Shown here: in pieces, positions 7,203-16,437 of the stretch
How positions within the stretch are numbered: position 1 is the first letter of the stretch
How the letters are laid out: every line of letters starts with the position of its first letter
NCBI RefSeq assembly: GCF_023078375.1
Contig: NZ_CP095554.1
Span: 1,724,501-1,788,500, forward strand
Length of the DNA: 64,000 nucleotides
Direction: 5' to 3'
Origin: Roseomonas gilardii subsp. gilardii
GTDB lineage: Bacteria > Pseudomonadota > Alphaproteobacteria > Acetobacterales > Acetobacteraceae
Notes under the pieces: generated by a model
What the model saw: the letters and a program-made list of their open reading frames with translations, nothing else
What the model was told of the DNA's origin: nothing
The model's database searches: none
Program-made: the position numbers and the translations under genes

Positions 7203-8591
7203 ATGAGGCGCGCCATGGACGGCTTCATCGACATGGCCCAGCAACTGACCCAGGATCGCGCATTGCTCGCGCTCGCGGAGGCCCGGGTGCCCCGCTACAC
7301 CAGCTATCCCACCGCCGCGCAGTTCGGGGCGCTGGAGGAAGGCCGCTACCGCGACTGGCTCCGCCAGGGCGTGCGGCCGGGCGACACACTGTCGCTCTAT
7401 GTGCATGTGCCCTTCTGCCGGGAACTCTGCTGGTACTGCGCCTGCCACACGAAGCCGACCCGGTCGGCAGCGCGCATCCGCGCCTATACGGAGGCGCTGC
7501 TGGCCGAGGCCACACTGCTGGCGGAGGCCCTGCCGCCGCATGCCGGGGTATCGCACCTGCATCTGGGCGGCGGCACCCCCTCGATCCTGGGCGCGGAGGG
7601 GCTGGGCGCCCTGCTGGCGGCGCTGCGGGAACGCTTCCATCTCCGCGGCGATGCGGAACTGGCGATCGAGCTCGACCCGCGCCTGCTGGACGAGCCCCTG
7701 GCGGATGCCCTGGCCGGGATGGGCTTCAATCGGGCAAGCCTGGGCGTGCAGGACATCGCGCCGGAGATCCAGTCCAGGATCGGCCGGCCGCAACCCGCGG
7801 AACAGGTGGCGCGCGCGGTGGAATGGCTGCGCGCGGCGGGGATCGCCGGCATCAACCTGGACCTGATGTACGGTCTGCCAGGACAGACCATCGCGCATGT
7901 GGAGGTCAGCACCCGCTTCGCCGCCTGGCTCCGCGCCGACCGGATCGCGGTCTTCGGCTATGCGCATGTGCCCTGGATGCGCCCGCACCAGCAGGCGATC
8001 AACGCCTCGCTGCTGCCCGGCGTGGTCGCGCGGCTGGGACAGGCGGAACGCGCCGAGGCCGTGCTCCGGAGCATGGGCTACGAGGCGCTGGGCCTGGACC
8101 ACTTCGCGCTGCCCGGAGACCCGCTGACGCAGGCGGCACGGGAGGGCAGCCTGCGCCGCAACTTCCAGGGCTACACCACCGATCGCGCACCGGTGCTGCT
8201 GGGTCTCGGCCCTTCCGCGATCGGCAGCCTGCCGGGTGGCCACGCGCAGAACGAGACGGATGAGCGCCGCTACCGCGATCAGGTCCTCGCCGGCCATCTG
8301 CCGGTCGCGCGCGGCGTGGCGGTGACGCGGGAGGACAGGCTGCGCGCCGCACTGATCGAGCGCCTGATGTGCGACTTCGGGCTCGACATCGATGCGCAGG
8401 AACCGGAGATGCGCGCCATCCTCGATGAAGGGCTGGAGCGGATGCTGCCGCTTTGCCGCAATGGGCTCGTGCGGCGCGAGGGCGCGTGGTTGGAGGTGCT
8501 GCCCGCCGGCCGGCGCTTCGTGCGGCAGGTCGCGGCCTGTTTCGATGCCTATCTCGCGCCCGATTCGAAGCGGCATTCCGCCGCGGTGTGA
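7203..8591 (+). CDS. hemN: Oxygen-independent coproporphyrinogen III dehydrogenase
   Basis: HemN is a cytosolic radical-SAM enzyme that converts coproporphyrinogen III to protoporphyrinogen IX when oxygen is scarce. The cluster motif is HVPFCRELCWYCAC with Cys72, Cys76 and Cys79, plus the extra Cys81 typical of true HemN. The GGGTP SAM motif is near residue 122. The 462-residue length fits HemN (about 455) rather than the shorter HemW. An ATG at 7215 has a better ribosome site (gagg) and may be the true start. The gene lies downstream of one good and one weak FNR-type box, matching haem supply to cytochrome bd use. Confidence 0.94.
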   Translation: MRRAMDGFIDMAQQLTQDRALLALAEARVPRYTSYPTAAQFGALEEGRYRDWLRQGVRPGDTLSLYVHVPFCRELCWYCACHTKPTRSAARIRAYTEALLAEATLLAEALPPHAGVSHLHLGGGTPSILGAEGLGALLAALRERFHLRGDAELAIELDPRLLDEPLADALAGMGFNRASLGVQDIAPEIQSRIGRPQPAEQVARAVEWLRAAGIAGINLDLMYGLPGQTIAHVEVSTRFAAWLRADRIAVFGYAHVPWMRPHQQAINASLLPGVVARLGQAERAEAVLRSMGYEALGLDHFALPGDPLTQAAREGSLRRNFQGYTTDRAPVLLGLGPSAIGSLPGGHAQNETDERRYRDQVLAGHLPVARGVAVTREDRLRAALIERLMCDFGLDIDAQEPEMRAILDEGLERMLPLCRNGLVRREGAWLEVLPAGRRFVRQVAACFDAYLAPDSKRHSAAV

Positions 8592-8601
8592 TCCAGATCA
8601 A
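8588..8601. promoter_or_regulatory. FNR-type box upstream of the ompW-like gene
   Basis: GTGATCCAGATCAA matches TTGAT-N4-ATCAA at nine of ten positions. It overlaps the hemN stop codon and lies 72 bases before the porin start. E. coli ompW is a known FNR target, which supports the assignment. Confidence 0.65.
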
Positions 8602-8672
8602 GGAACGCGGCGCCACGGGCGCCTATGAACAGGCCCATGCGGTGACTGCGCCGCTTCGACGCGAGAGAGACG

Positions 8673-9329
8673 ATGAACAAGACCTTTCGGATGGTGTCGG
8701 CCGTGGCGATGGCGGCGGGTCTGCTGGCCACGCCGGCCCTGGCACAGCAGGAGCCGGTGCGTGGCAAGCAGGCGGGGGATCTCGTGCTGGGTTTCGGTGC
8801 CATCGGTGTGCTGCCGGAGAAGGGCGGGCGTGTGGATGCGATCGGCGGCAAGCCGGATGCGAGCAACAGCGCCTCGCCACAGCTCGACCTGACCTATTTC
8901 TTCACGCCCTATTTCTCGCTGAACGCGATCGCCGCCACCACCCGGCATGACCTGTCCGTTCGGGGTTCTGCCATCGGCGATGTGGATCTCGGCCATGCCT
9001 GGATTCTGCCGCCGACCGTGACGGCGCAGTTCCACCCGCTGCCGGCCTCGCGCTTCAGCCCCTATATCGGCGTCGGCGTGAACTACTCGGTCTTCTATGG
9101 CGAGGGTGGCAGCCTCACCGCGCCGGTGAACAAGGTGGTGGTGAAGAATTCCTGGGGCTGGGCGCTGAATGCCGGCATCGACTATGAGCTCAGCCCGCGC
9201 TGGGTGATCAATGTCGATGCGAAGAAGCTCTTCCTCGACCCCACGGTCTCGGTGAACAGCGGTGCCATCATGGCGCGCGCGGATCTCGACCCCTGGATCG
9301 TCGGCGCCGGCATCCGCTACCGCTTCTGA
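8673..9329 (+). CDS. ompW: OmpW-family outer membrane beta-barrel protein
   Basis: The 218-residue product has a clear signal peptide (MNKTFRMVSAVAMAAGLLATPALAQ) and alternating beta strands. It ends in GAGIRYRF, with the C-terminal aromatic residue needed for barrel insertion. The central segments LDLTYFFTPYFSLNAIAATT and FSPYIGVGVNYSVFY match the eight-stranded OmpW family, small channels for hydrophobic compounds that are often induced in low oxygen. The start follows a gagagag ribosome site. It is preceded by an FNR-type box and followed by a large hairpin, so it is probably transcribed alone. Confidence 0.88.
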   Translation: MNKTFRMVSAVAMAAGLLATPALAQQEPVRGKQAGDLVLGFGAIGVLPEKGGRVDAIGGKPDASNSASPQLDLTYFFTPYFSLNAIAATTRHDLSVRGSAIGDVDLGHAWILPPTVTAQFHPLPASRFSPYIGVGVNYSVFYGEGGSLTAPVNKVVVKNSWGWALNAGIDYELSPRWVINVDAKKLFLDPTVSVNSGAIMARADLDPWIVGAGIRYRF

Positions 9330-9344
9330 CCGGCACACGCCGGC

Positions 9345-9375
9345 CCGGGGAGGGAGGTACCACCTCTCGCCCCGG
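9345..9375 (+). terminator. Hairpin after the ompW-like gene
   Basis: CCGGGG-A-GGGAGGT pairs with ACCTCTC-G-CCCCGG in a 14-position stem with one mismatch, one G-T pair and a 3-base loop, 16 bases after the stop. No T run follows. Its sequence resembles the hairpin at 63681-63709, so it may belong to a dispersed family. From here to 9674 I see no gene, only a moderately AT-rich stretch that should hold the promoter of the next gene. Confidence 0.55.
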
Positions 9376-9674
9376 ACCTCTCCACGGCAGGTTTTCGCAG
9401 GACCCTGGAAAAGAGGAAGCGTCCTGCCCGGTCCCCGGAATGGCGGCGGATGAAGCAGCGAAGCCAGGCAAATGACGGCTTTGTGGGCAGGATTCATTTT
9501 CCACAATTGCAGCCCGCCATGGAATTCCTGCGGCAGCCGATGCTCCGCTCACGAATTCGTTGACCACCCACCCATTACCGTGCAGCAATGTAGCCTGCGA
9601 CACCGCCGGTTCTGGCGGAGCGCGACGGCCCCGTCATGCCAACGAGGCAACATCGCACCACGGAGATTTACGTC

Positions 9675-11271
9675 TTGGACCGTAAAACCATCCGGCTGTC
9701 CCGCCGTGCCGTTCTTGCCATTCCGTCGGTTGCCCTGCTGAGCGGCGGTGCCTTCAAAGCCAGAGCCCAAGGCAACTCCCTGAGCCTCGCGGTCGCGGCG
9801 CCCCCCACCTCACTGGACCCGCATTACCATACCCTGTCGCCCAACAATATGGTGGCGGAACATTTCTTCGATAAGCTGGTCCACAAGGACGCGCAGTCGA
9901 AACTGATCCCGGGACTGGCGGAATCCTGGCACCTCGTTTCCGACGATACCTGGGAATTCAAGCTGCGCCGTGGCGTGAAGTTCAGCAATGGCGAGGACTT
10001 CACGGCCGAGGACGTGGCCGCCACCTTCACCCGCGTCCCGAAGGTCGTGAACAGCCCGGGACCCTTCTCCATCTACACGCGCGGCGCCAGGTCCTGGGAG
10101 ATCGTCGATCCCTACACCATCCGCTTCAAGACGGATGGCGTGTATCCGCTCCTCGCGCAGGATTTCAGCCAAGTCTACATCATCAGCAGGAGCGTGGGGG
10201 AGAACGTCTCCACCGGCGACTTCAACAACGGCAAGGCCGTCATCGGCACCGGCCCGTACAAGCTGGTCTCCTTCGCCTCGGACGACCGCGTGGTGATGGT
10301 GCGCAACGACGGGTACTGGGGCGACAAGCCCGACTGGGCCAACGTCACCTACCGCTTCATCTCGAAGGACGGCGTCCGGGTGGCGGCGCTTCTCTCCAAC
10401 GATGTCGAGGTGATCGATGTCGTGCCGCCGCCGGACATGCCGCGGCTGAAGGGCACCCCTGGTGTCAGCTTCTCCGAAATTCCGAGCCTGCGCTGCATCT
10501 ATCTGAAGCTCGACATGGCGCATGATTCCTCGCCCTATATCACTGACCATTCCGGGCGGAAGCTCGACAAGAACCCCCTGCGGGATCTGCGCGTCCGCCA
10601 GGCGCTCTCCTTCGCCATCAACCGGCAGGCCATCGTCGAACGGGTGATGCAGGGCGCCGCTGGCCACCGGCCAGATGATGCCGCCGGGCGCCAATGGCTA
10701 TGTGCCGGACCTGCCGCCGCCGCCCTTCGATCCGGACCGGGCGAAGAAGCTGCTGGCCGAGGCTGGCTATCCGAACGGATTCGCCATCGGGCTGATCGGC
10801 CCCAACAACCGCTATGTGAACGATGCGCAGATCATCCAGGCCATCGGACAGATGTGGCAGCGCGTGGGGATCAAGACGACCGTGGAGGCCCTGCCTTTCG
10901 CGGTGATCGCGCAGCGGCAGTCCCGCAACGACATGTCCACCCTGCTGATCGGCTGGGCCACCGGTGGTGAGCCCTCCACGGCGTTGCGCAGCAACCTGAT
11001 GACGCGCAACAATGAGAAGGGTTACGGCAGCACCAATTTCAGCGGCTACTCCAATGCCGAGCTGGACCGCCTGACCGAAGAAGGCCTGCGCACGGCGGAC
11101 GACGAGAAGCGCGAGGAGATCTTCAAGCAGGCGATGCGCGTCGGCATGGAGGATGTCGGGATTATCCCGCTGCACATGCAGAAGAACATCTGGGCACTCC
11201 GCGGGCCGCTGAACTACGAGGCACGGGCCGACGAGTACACCGTTGCCATGAATGTGGAGCGGAAGAAGTAG
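9675..11271 (+). pseudogene. Peptide-type (family 5) ABC solute-binding protein, frameshifted
   Basis: This is a periplasmic receptor of the DppA/OppA family. The start chosen is TTG at 9675 because GGAG lies 9 bases upstream; an ATG at 9636 has no ribosome site. A twin-arginine-like leader (LSRRAVLAIPSVALL...) is followed by PTSLDPHYHTLSPNNMVAEH, the usual lobe I opening. The frame runs to about residue 330 (AINRQAIVERVMQGAA) and then shifts: the next frame carries LATGQMMPPGANGYVPDL to the C-terminus at 11271. The break lies near 10655-10662 at GCCGCTGG and is fixed by removing one base or adding two. No permease or ATPase is adjacent, so it is an orphan receptor with an unknown ligand. Confidence 0.8.
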
Positions 11272-11293
11272 CCGGCGATTGATGCGGGCGGAG

Positions 11294-11328
11294 CCCCGGT
11301 GGGCACGGCATGCCGCCGCCCGCCGGGG
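11294..11328. terminator. Bidirectional hairpin between convergent genes
   Basis: CCCCGGTGGGC and GCCCGCCGGGG form an 11-base-pair stem (one G-T pair) around a loop containing GGCATGCC. It lies between the ends of the convergent binding protein and dehydrogenase genes. Confidence 0.6.
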
Positions 11329-11355
11329 ATTCTGCCGGCCTGGAAGCCGACGGCG

Positions 11356-12297
11356 TCAGCCGGTGACCAGCCCGTGCCGGATGGCATCGTGCAGCACCTC
11401 GGCACTGTGGCGGAGGGCCTGGTTCTCCTCGGCGTCCAGCGGAGGAAGCAACGGCACCGAGGCCCCCTGCGTGCCCAGGACATGCGGCAGCGAGATGCAG
11501 GTCTCCGGCACGCCCAAAACCTCGTCCATGAAGGTCGAGACGCTGAACAGCACATGTTCGTCGTTCAGCAGCGCGCGGGTGAGCCGCGCGATGCAGCCGC
11601 CGATGCCGAAATTCGACACGCCCTTACCTTCCTTGATGCGGTAGGCGGAGGTGCGGACCTCCTGCGCGATGGTGGCCTGCACATCGGGTGGGATGGGATG
11701 GCCCAGCTTCTCGGCGAAGAGCGTCAGCGGCATGCTGGCGACATGCGCGCCGCTCCAGTGAAGGACCTCGGAATCGCCATGCTCGCCCAGGACATAGGCA
11801 TGGACGGAACCGGGTGAGACGCCGAGATGCTGCGCCAGCCGGTCGCGGAAGCGCGCGGAATCCAGCGCGCAGCCCGTGCCGATGGCGCGGCCCCTCGGCA
11901 CACCGAAGCGCCGCACCGCGATGGCGGGCATCACATCCACCGGGTTGGTGGCGAAGAGCAGCACCGCCTCCGGCGCCACCCTTAGCACCTGCTCCAGCAC
12001 TGCCGAGACGACATGGACATTGGCGGAAAGCAGGTCCAGCCGCGTCTGCCCCGGCTTCAGGCTGGTGCCGGCGGTGATCACCACCACCTGCGCCCCGGCG
12101 AGGTCGGCATAGCCGCCCGCGCGGATCTCCGCCGTGCCGCCGAAGGCGGCGGCATGGGCGATGTCCTGCGCCTCGGATCGCGCGCGGGCCTGGTCCAGAT
12201 CGACCAGCACGATCTCCCGCACCCCGGGCGTGATGGCGAGGAGATATCCCGCCGCGGCGCCGACCAGGCCGGCGCCGATGATCCCGACCTTGCGCAT
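11356..12297 (-). CDS. Lactate/malate dehydrogenase family 2-hydroxyacid dehydrogenase
   Basis: The 313-residue protein has the NAD-binding GAGLVG motif at residues 8-13, Asp33 at the end of beta-2 for NAD preference, and the active-site LGEHGDS with catalytic His173. The substrate-loop sequence is AGTSLKPGQTRLDL. The residue that separates lactate (Gln) from malate (Arg) dehydrogenases is Leu80 here, while the catalytic Arg86 is kept. It therefore probably reduces or oxidises a different, more hydrophobic 2-oxo or 2-hydroxy acid. It starts 1 base after the stop of a DASS transporter, so the two form an uptake-and-oxidation unit. L-lactate dehydrogenase is the default database name, but the specificity is uncertain. 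Confidence 0.85.
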   Translation of the reverse strand: MRKVGIIGAGLVGAAAGYLLAITPGVREIVLVDLDQARARSEAQDIAHAAAFGGTAEIRAGGYADLAGAQVVVITAGTSLKPGQTRLDLLSANVHVVSAVLEQVLRVAPEAVLLFATNPVDVMPAIAVRRFGVPRGRAIGTGCALDSARFRDRLAQHLGVSPGSVHAYVLGEHGDSEVLHWSGAHVASMPLTLFAEKLGHPIPPDVQATIAQEVRTSAYRIKEGKGVSNFGIGGCIARLTRALLNDEHVLFSVSTFMDEVLGVPETCISLPHVLGTQGASVPLLPPLDAEENQALRHSAEVLHDAIRHGLVTG

Positions 12298-12298
12298 C

Positions 12299-13780
12299 TC
12301 ACAGCACTCCCATCATGGGCCAGAGGGTGAGGGACAGCAGCCAGATCAGTGCGAGGCCCACCACGGTCATCACCACGCCGACCTTGGCGAACTGGATCGT
12401 GCTGAAGGCACCGGTGCCGTAGCAGAGCATGTTCTGCGGCGCGTTGGTCGGCAGGATGAAGCCGAAGGACACGACGAAGCTCTGGATCAGCACGATGCCG
12501 AAGGCGGCCTGCGGGCCGAAGGGCAAGGTCTGGGCGAAGGCGATCATGATCGGGATCAGCGTGCTGGCGAGGCCGGTCGCCGAGGCGAAGCCCAGATGCA
12601 GCACCACGTTGAAGATCGAGAGTGCCAGTACCACCGTGGCGACGGTCATCCCGCCCAGGCCGAGTTGCCCCAGAGTGACCCCCGCCAGCCAGGCGGCGGC
12701 CCCGGTGCGGGACAGCAGCAGGCCCAGCGAGATGCCGGCTGCGAAGAGCACGACCGTGCCCCAGGGCACCAGCTTCTCCGCCTGCGACCAGTTCATGACG
12801 CCGATACGCGGCATGAGGAGCAGCGCGATGCCGAGCTGCGTGGTGGTGGTGGTATCGAGCGGGTGCAGCCAGCCCTCGGTGGACCAGAGGACGAGCAGCA
12901 GGAAGGCGACCAGCATCAGCCGCTTCTCCGCCGGGCTGACGGGGCCGAGCTTGTCCAGTTCCATCCGCAGCAGGCGCTGTGCCTCGCCGGCTTCGGGCAC
13001 CTGGGGCCGCAGCATCAGCAGCGCCACGAAGAACATCGCCACGCACATGCCGATGGTGAAGGGCAGGGCGGTGATGAACCAGTGTCCCCAGGAGATGTTG
13101 ACGCCGAAGGCTTTCTGCATGAAGTCCAGGCTGATCAGGTTCTGCGCCGCACCGGTCTTGATGCCGATGTTGAAGACCGAGCAGATCATGGCGGTGACGA
13201 TCATCAGCGTGGAGCCCAGGCTGCTCGCGACAGGCAGGCCGAGCGCGGTGACGATGCCCGCCATGATCGGGATCACCGCGCCGACGCGGGCGGTGGCGGA
13301 GGGGATGAAGAGCGCCAGCACGAAGCCCACCACCATCGCCCCGATGATCAGCCGCGCGGGCGAGATGCCGACCTTCGACATGACCAGCAGCGCCACGCGC
13401 CGGTCGAGACCGGTGAGCTTCAGCGCCACCGCCAGGAACAGCGCACCGGCGACCAGCAGCACGGCGGAGGAGGAATACCCCGTCAGCATCACCCCCAGGG
13501 CGCTGGAGGAGTTCATGGGCGCGCCGCCTTCGGTCAGCGGATGCCCCATCAGCCCCAGCACGGCCATGCCGGTCAGCACGATGGCGCTGGCGGCGGGGGA
13601 AACGCATTCGCTGATCCAGAGGATGATCACCAGTGCCAGCAGGCCCAGCGCCACCTGCCCGGAGGCGGTGAGGCCGGCTGGCGTCGGCAGCATCAGGATG
13701 GCCGCATAGACGGCCAGCGCGAGGGCCAGAAAGGCAAGTTTGCGGTTCGAGGTGGGCTCCGCCGGTGATGAGAGAAGCAT
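12299..13780 (-). CDS. DASS-family (SLC13) anion:sodium symporter
   Basis: This 493-residue inner-membrane carrier has about 11-12 helices and the two family signatures: IKTGAAQNL near residue 212 and the C-terminal ILPTNAPQNMLCYGTGAF, each with the SNT-like turn that binds sodium and the carboxylate. The family imports di- and tricarboxylates, sulfate or sulfonates. The adjoining dehydrogenase suggests a 2-hydroxy- or 2-oxo-acid as cargo, but the sequence does not settle which. It is the first gene of a two-gene minus-strand operon. Confidence 0.88.
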   Translation of the reverse strand: MLLSSPAEPTSNRKLAFLALALAVYAAILMLPTPAGLTASGQVALGLLALVIILWISECVSPAASAIVLTGMAVLGLMGHPLTEGGAPMNSSSALGVMLTGYSSSAVLLVAGALFLAVALKLTGLDRRVALLVMSKVGISPARLIIGAMVVGFVLALFIPSATARVGAVIPIMAGIVTALGLPVASSLGSTLMIVTAMICSVFNIGIKTGAAQNLISLDFMQKAFGVNISWGHWFITALPFTIGMCVAMFFVALLMLRPQVPEAGEAQRLLRMELDKLGPVSPAEKRLMLVAFLLLVLWSTEGWLHPLDTTTTTQLGIALLLMPRIGVMNWSQAEKLVPWGTVVLFAAGISLGLLLSRTGAAAWLAGVTLGQLGLGGMTVATVVLALSIFNVVLHLGFASATGLASTLIPIMIAFAQTLPFGPQAAFGIVLIQSFVVSFGFILPTNAPQNMLCYGTGAFSTIQFAKVGVVMTVVGLALIWLLSLTLWPMMGVL

Positions 13781-13997
13781 GAAAGACTCCCGGTCCTGTT
13801 CGGCAGGGCAATGCTGGCCTTGTGGTGGGATTGGTCAACATGACTTCGGCAATTCTGCACGGCCGTGAGGCATATTTACCATGCGGCACGGGTATTACTG
13901 GTATTTTTCCTGTGAACGATTGGATTTTGCGGAGATTGCTTGATCCAACGCAAAGACGGGACGGCACGGGCCCCGCGAGGCTGTCCCTTTCCCCGCC

Positions 13998-14057
13998 TCG
14001 GGCCGCCTGCCACCCGAGTCTTCTCCCCCGGCTTCCCCTCTTCTCCCGGCGGCCCGA
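13998..14057. repeat. Long-range inverted repeat in the M20 gene leader
   Basis: TCGGGCCGCC (13998-14007) and GGCGGCCCGA (14048-14057) are perfect 10-base inverted repeats separated by 40 bases. They lie in the 347-base gap (13781-14127) between the divergent transporter and amidohydrolase genes. The left part of the gap (13845-13945) is AT-rich with GGTATT twice (13891, 13900) and probably holds the promoters. No other gene is visible there. Confidence 0.45.
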
Positions 14058-14127
14058 AGGGAGCAGATTGCGCCTTCTCCGAACGTAACTCCCGGGGCAC
14101 TGCATCCCCGGATCATGGAATGGTGGC

Positions 14128-15558
14128 ATGATCATGCAGAACGGCGAGGACATCTGGCGTCTGGTCGAGGCGAAGCGTGACGAATTCGCCGGGCTGAGCG
14201 ACCGGGTCTGGGACACGCCCGAGCTGAACTATGCCGAGCACCGTTCCGCCGCTGCCCATGCGGAGATGCTGGAACGGCAGGGCTTCCGCCTCACGAAGGG
14301 TGTCGCGGGCATTCCGACGGCATTGATGGGGGAGGCGGGCGAGGACGGCCCGGTGATCGCCATCCTCGGCGAGTATGACGCGCTGCCCGGCCTGAGCCAG
14401 GAGGCCGGCATCGCCGAGCCGCGCCCGGTCGAGGGGCAGGAAGGCAAAGGCCATGGCTGCGGCCATAACCTGCTGGGCGCCGCCTCGCTGCTCGCCGCCA
14501 CGGCGGTGAAGGACTGGCTGGCGGAGAACGGGATCAAGGGCCGCGTGCGCTACTACGGCTGCCCGGCCGAGGAGGGCGGTTCCGCCAAGGGCTTCATGGT
14601 GCGCGGCGGTGCCTTCGACGACGTGGACATCGCCATCTGCTGGCACCCGGCGCCCTTCTCCGGTGTGACCAAGCCCGTCTCGCTGGCCTGCATGGAGATC
14701 GACTTCACCTTCGTGGGCCGTTCCTCCCATGCCGCCGCCGCGCCGGAGCTGGGCCGCTCGGCGCTGGATGCGGTGGAGCTGATGAATGTCGGCGTGAACT
14801 ACATGCGCGAGCACATGCCGGACGGCGCGCGTGTGCACTACGCGCTCCAGGATGCCGGGGGCATCGCGCCGAACGTGGTGCAGGGCAAGGCGCGCGTGCG
14901 CTACCTCGTGCGCGGCAAGACCCTGCCGGAGATGCAGACCCTGGTCGCCCGCGTCAAGAAGATCGCCGAGGGCGCCGCGCTGATGACCGAGACCACGGTC
15001 TCGCACCAGGTGCTGAGCGCCGACGCGAACCTCGTCGGCAACACGCCGCTGGAACAGGCGATGAACGCCAACTACGAGCGCCTCGGCCCGCCGCGCTTCG
15101 ACGAGGCGGACAAGGCTTTCGCGCGCGAGATCCAGAAGACCCTGACCGCGGAGGAGATCGCCGCCACCTACCGCCGCGCCGGCATTCCGCCGATCCCCGG
15201 CGAGGCGCTGTGCGAGCGCATCGTGCCGCTCGATGCACCGGAGCCCAAGAGCTTCGGCTCCACCGATGTGGGCACGGTGAGCTGGGTGGTGCCGACGGTG
15301 CAGGCACGGGGCGCCACCTATGCCGTCGGCACGCCGGGCCATTCCTGGCAGCTCACGGCACAGGGCAAGACCGCGGCGGCGCATAAGGGCCTGGAGCACG
15401 TGGCCAAGGTCATGGCCGGCACCGCCCTGGACGCGCTGCGGGACCCCACGCTGATCGAGCGGGCCAAGGCCGATCATCGGGCCCGCTTGGCGGAAACGCC
15501 CTTCGTCAACCCGATCCCCGACGACGTGCAGCCGCCCCTGGCCATGGCTGGCCACTGA
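14128..15558 (+). CDS. M20-family amidohydrolase, AbgB-like
   Basis: The 476-residue protein resembles AbgB and other M20D zinc hydrolases that split amide bonds of N-acyl amino acids or p-aminobenzoyl-glutamate. The metal-binding stretch GHGCGHNLLGAASLLAA is near residue 110 and CPAEEGGSAKG near 150 supplies the catalytic Glu pair. VGRSSHAAAAPELGRSALDAVE (near 195) marks the lid and dimerisation domain, and a late zinc-ligand region GHSWQLTAQGKTAAAHKG follows. Two ATGs (14128, 14134) are possible; the ribosome site is weak for both. It stands alone, divergent from the DASS carrier. The natural substrate is unknown. Confidence 0.87.
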   Translation: MIMQNGEDIWRLVEAKRDEFAGLSDRVWDTPELNYAEHRSAAAHAEMLERQGFRLTKGVAGIPTALMGEAGEDGPVIAILGEYDALPGLSQEAGIAEPRPVEGQEGKGHGCGHNLLGAASLLAATAVKDWLAENGIKGRVRYYGCPAEEGGSAKGFMVRGGAFDDVDIAICWHPAPFSGVTKPVSLACMEIDFTFVGRSSHAAAAPELGRSALDAVELMNVGVNYMREHMPDGARVHYALQDAGGIAPNVVQGKARVRYLVRGKTLPEMQTLVARVKKIAEGAALMTETTVSHQVLSADANLVGNTPLEQAMNANYERLGPPRFDEADKAFAREIQKTLTAEEIAATYRRAGIPPIPGEALCERIVPLDAPEPKSFGSTDVGTVSWVVPTVQARGATYAVGTPGHSWQLTAQGKTAAAHKGLEHVAKVMAGTALDALRDPTLIERAKADHRARLAETPFVNPIPDDVQPPLAMAGH

Positions 15559-15674
15559 GCGGCCCTGTGCTGGCCCGGTGCGGCGAGGAAGGTGGAGGAG
15601 GGACTGGAGGGACGGATGAGCGATCGCCTCAAGGGCTGGAAGCGGTGGGCCCGGCGCCTGCTGGGACAGGGCTG

Positions 15675-16403
15675 ATGCGGATTCAGGCCTGCCTGAACGG
15701 CGCCCGCCCGCCGGGATTCCATCCCGGCCTGCCGTTCAGCGAAGCGGAGGTGGCCCGGGACGCTGCCGCCTGTGCCGAGGCCGGGGCCGTGGCGCTGCAC
15801 CTGCATCCCCGCAACCTGCGGCTGGCGGAGAGCCTGGCCCCCGAGGTCATCGGCGGCACGGTGCGGGCGGCGCGGCTGTCCGGCCTGCCGGTCTCGGTCT
15901 CCACCGGGGCCTGGATTACGGGCGACGATGCCCGCCGGCGCGCGATGATCGCCTCCTGGGCGCTGCTGGGCGAAGGGCGGCCCGAGGAGGCTTCCGTCAA
16001 CCTGTCCGAAGCCGATGCTCCGGCGGTGATCGACGCCCTGCACGCCTCCGGCATCGGAGTGGAGGCGGGGCTGGCCTCCGTGCAGGACGCGGAGCGCTTC
16101 CTGGCGCTGGACCGGGGCTGCCGCCGGGTGCTGGTGGAGATCCCGGACCTGCCGCCGGATCAGGCCGTGGTGCTGGCGAAGGCCATCCTGGCCCGGCTGG
16201 ATGCCGCGGGCCATGGTGCAGAGCGCCAGTTGCATGGGGAAGGGCGGTCCGTCTGGCCTTGCTTCGACCTCGCCGCCGAACTGGGGTTGATGGCCCGGCT
16301 GGGCCTGGAGGATGGGGCGGAACTGCCGGATGGGCGGCGGGCCGAGGGCAATGTGGCGCTGATCCGGGCCGGCCTGGCCCGCGCTGCCGCCCATCCGGGC
16401 TGA
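15675..16403 (+). CDS. BKACE (DUF849) beta-keto acid cleavage enzyme
   Basis: This 242-residue protein belongs to the 3-keto-5-aminohexanoate cleavage family, zinc-dependent TIM-barrel enzymes that condense a beta-keto acid with acetyl-CoA. It opens IQACLNGAR, has the HLHPRN motif (residues 41-46, a zinc site in the family) and VSVSTGAWIT, but at 242 residues it is shorter than the usual 270-310. The start at 15675 follows a gggacaggg ribosome site; the open frame extends upstream to 15567, but that part has no family likeness. Its partner CoA-transferase is not nearby, so the substrate cannot be guessed. Confidence 0.78.
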   Translation: MRIQACLNGARPPGFHPGLPFSEAEVARDAAACAEAGAVALHLHPRNLRLAESLAPEVIGGTVRAARLSGLPVSVSTGAWITGDDARRRAMIASWALLGEGRPEEASVNLSEADAPAVIDALHASGIGVEAGLASVQDAERFLALDRGCRRVLVEIPDLPPDQAVVLAKAILARLDAAGHGAERQLHGEGRSVWPCFDLAAELGLMARLGLEDGAELPDGRRAEGNVALIRAGLARAAAHPG

Positions 16404-16437
16404 TGGCGGCTTCGCGCCCGGCGGAGGATCTCCCCGA

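Noticed and set aside
9560-9565. TTGACC as a -35 box before the 9.7 kb binding protein
   Set aside because: No acceptable -10 sequence lies at 16-18 bases, so a promoter call was not supported.
12078-14216. 712-codon frame covering the dehydrogenase and DASS genes in another phase
   Set aside because: Its sequence is low-complexity Arg/Gly/Ala and crosses two real genes with intact motifs.
15567-15674. Upstream extension of the BKACE frame
   Set aside because: The 36 extra codons are Gly-rich, have no family likeness and the ATG at 15675 has a better ribosome site.
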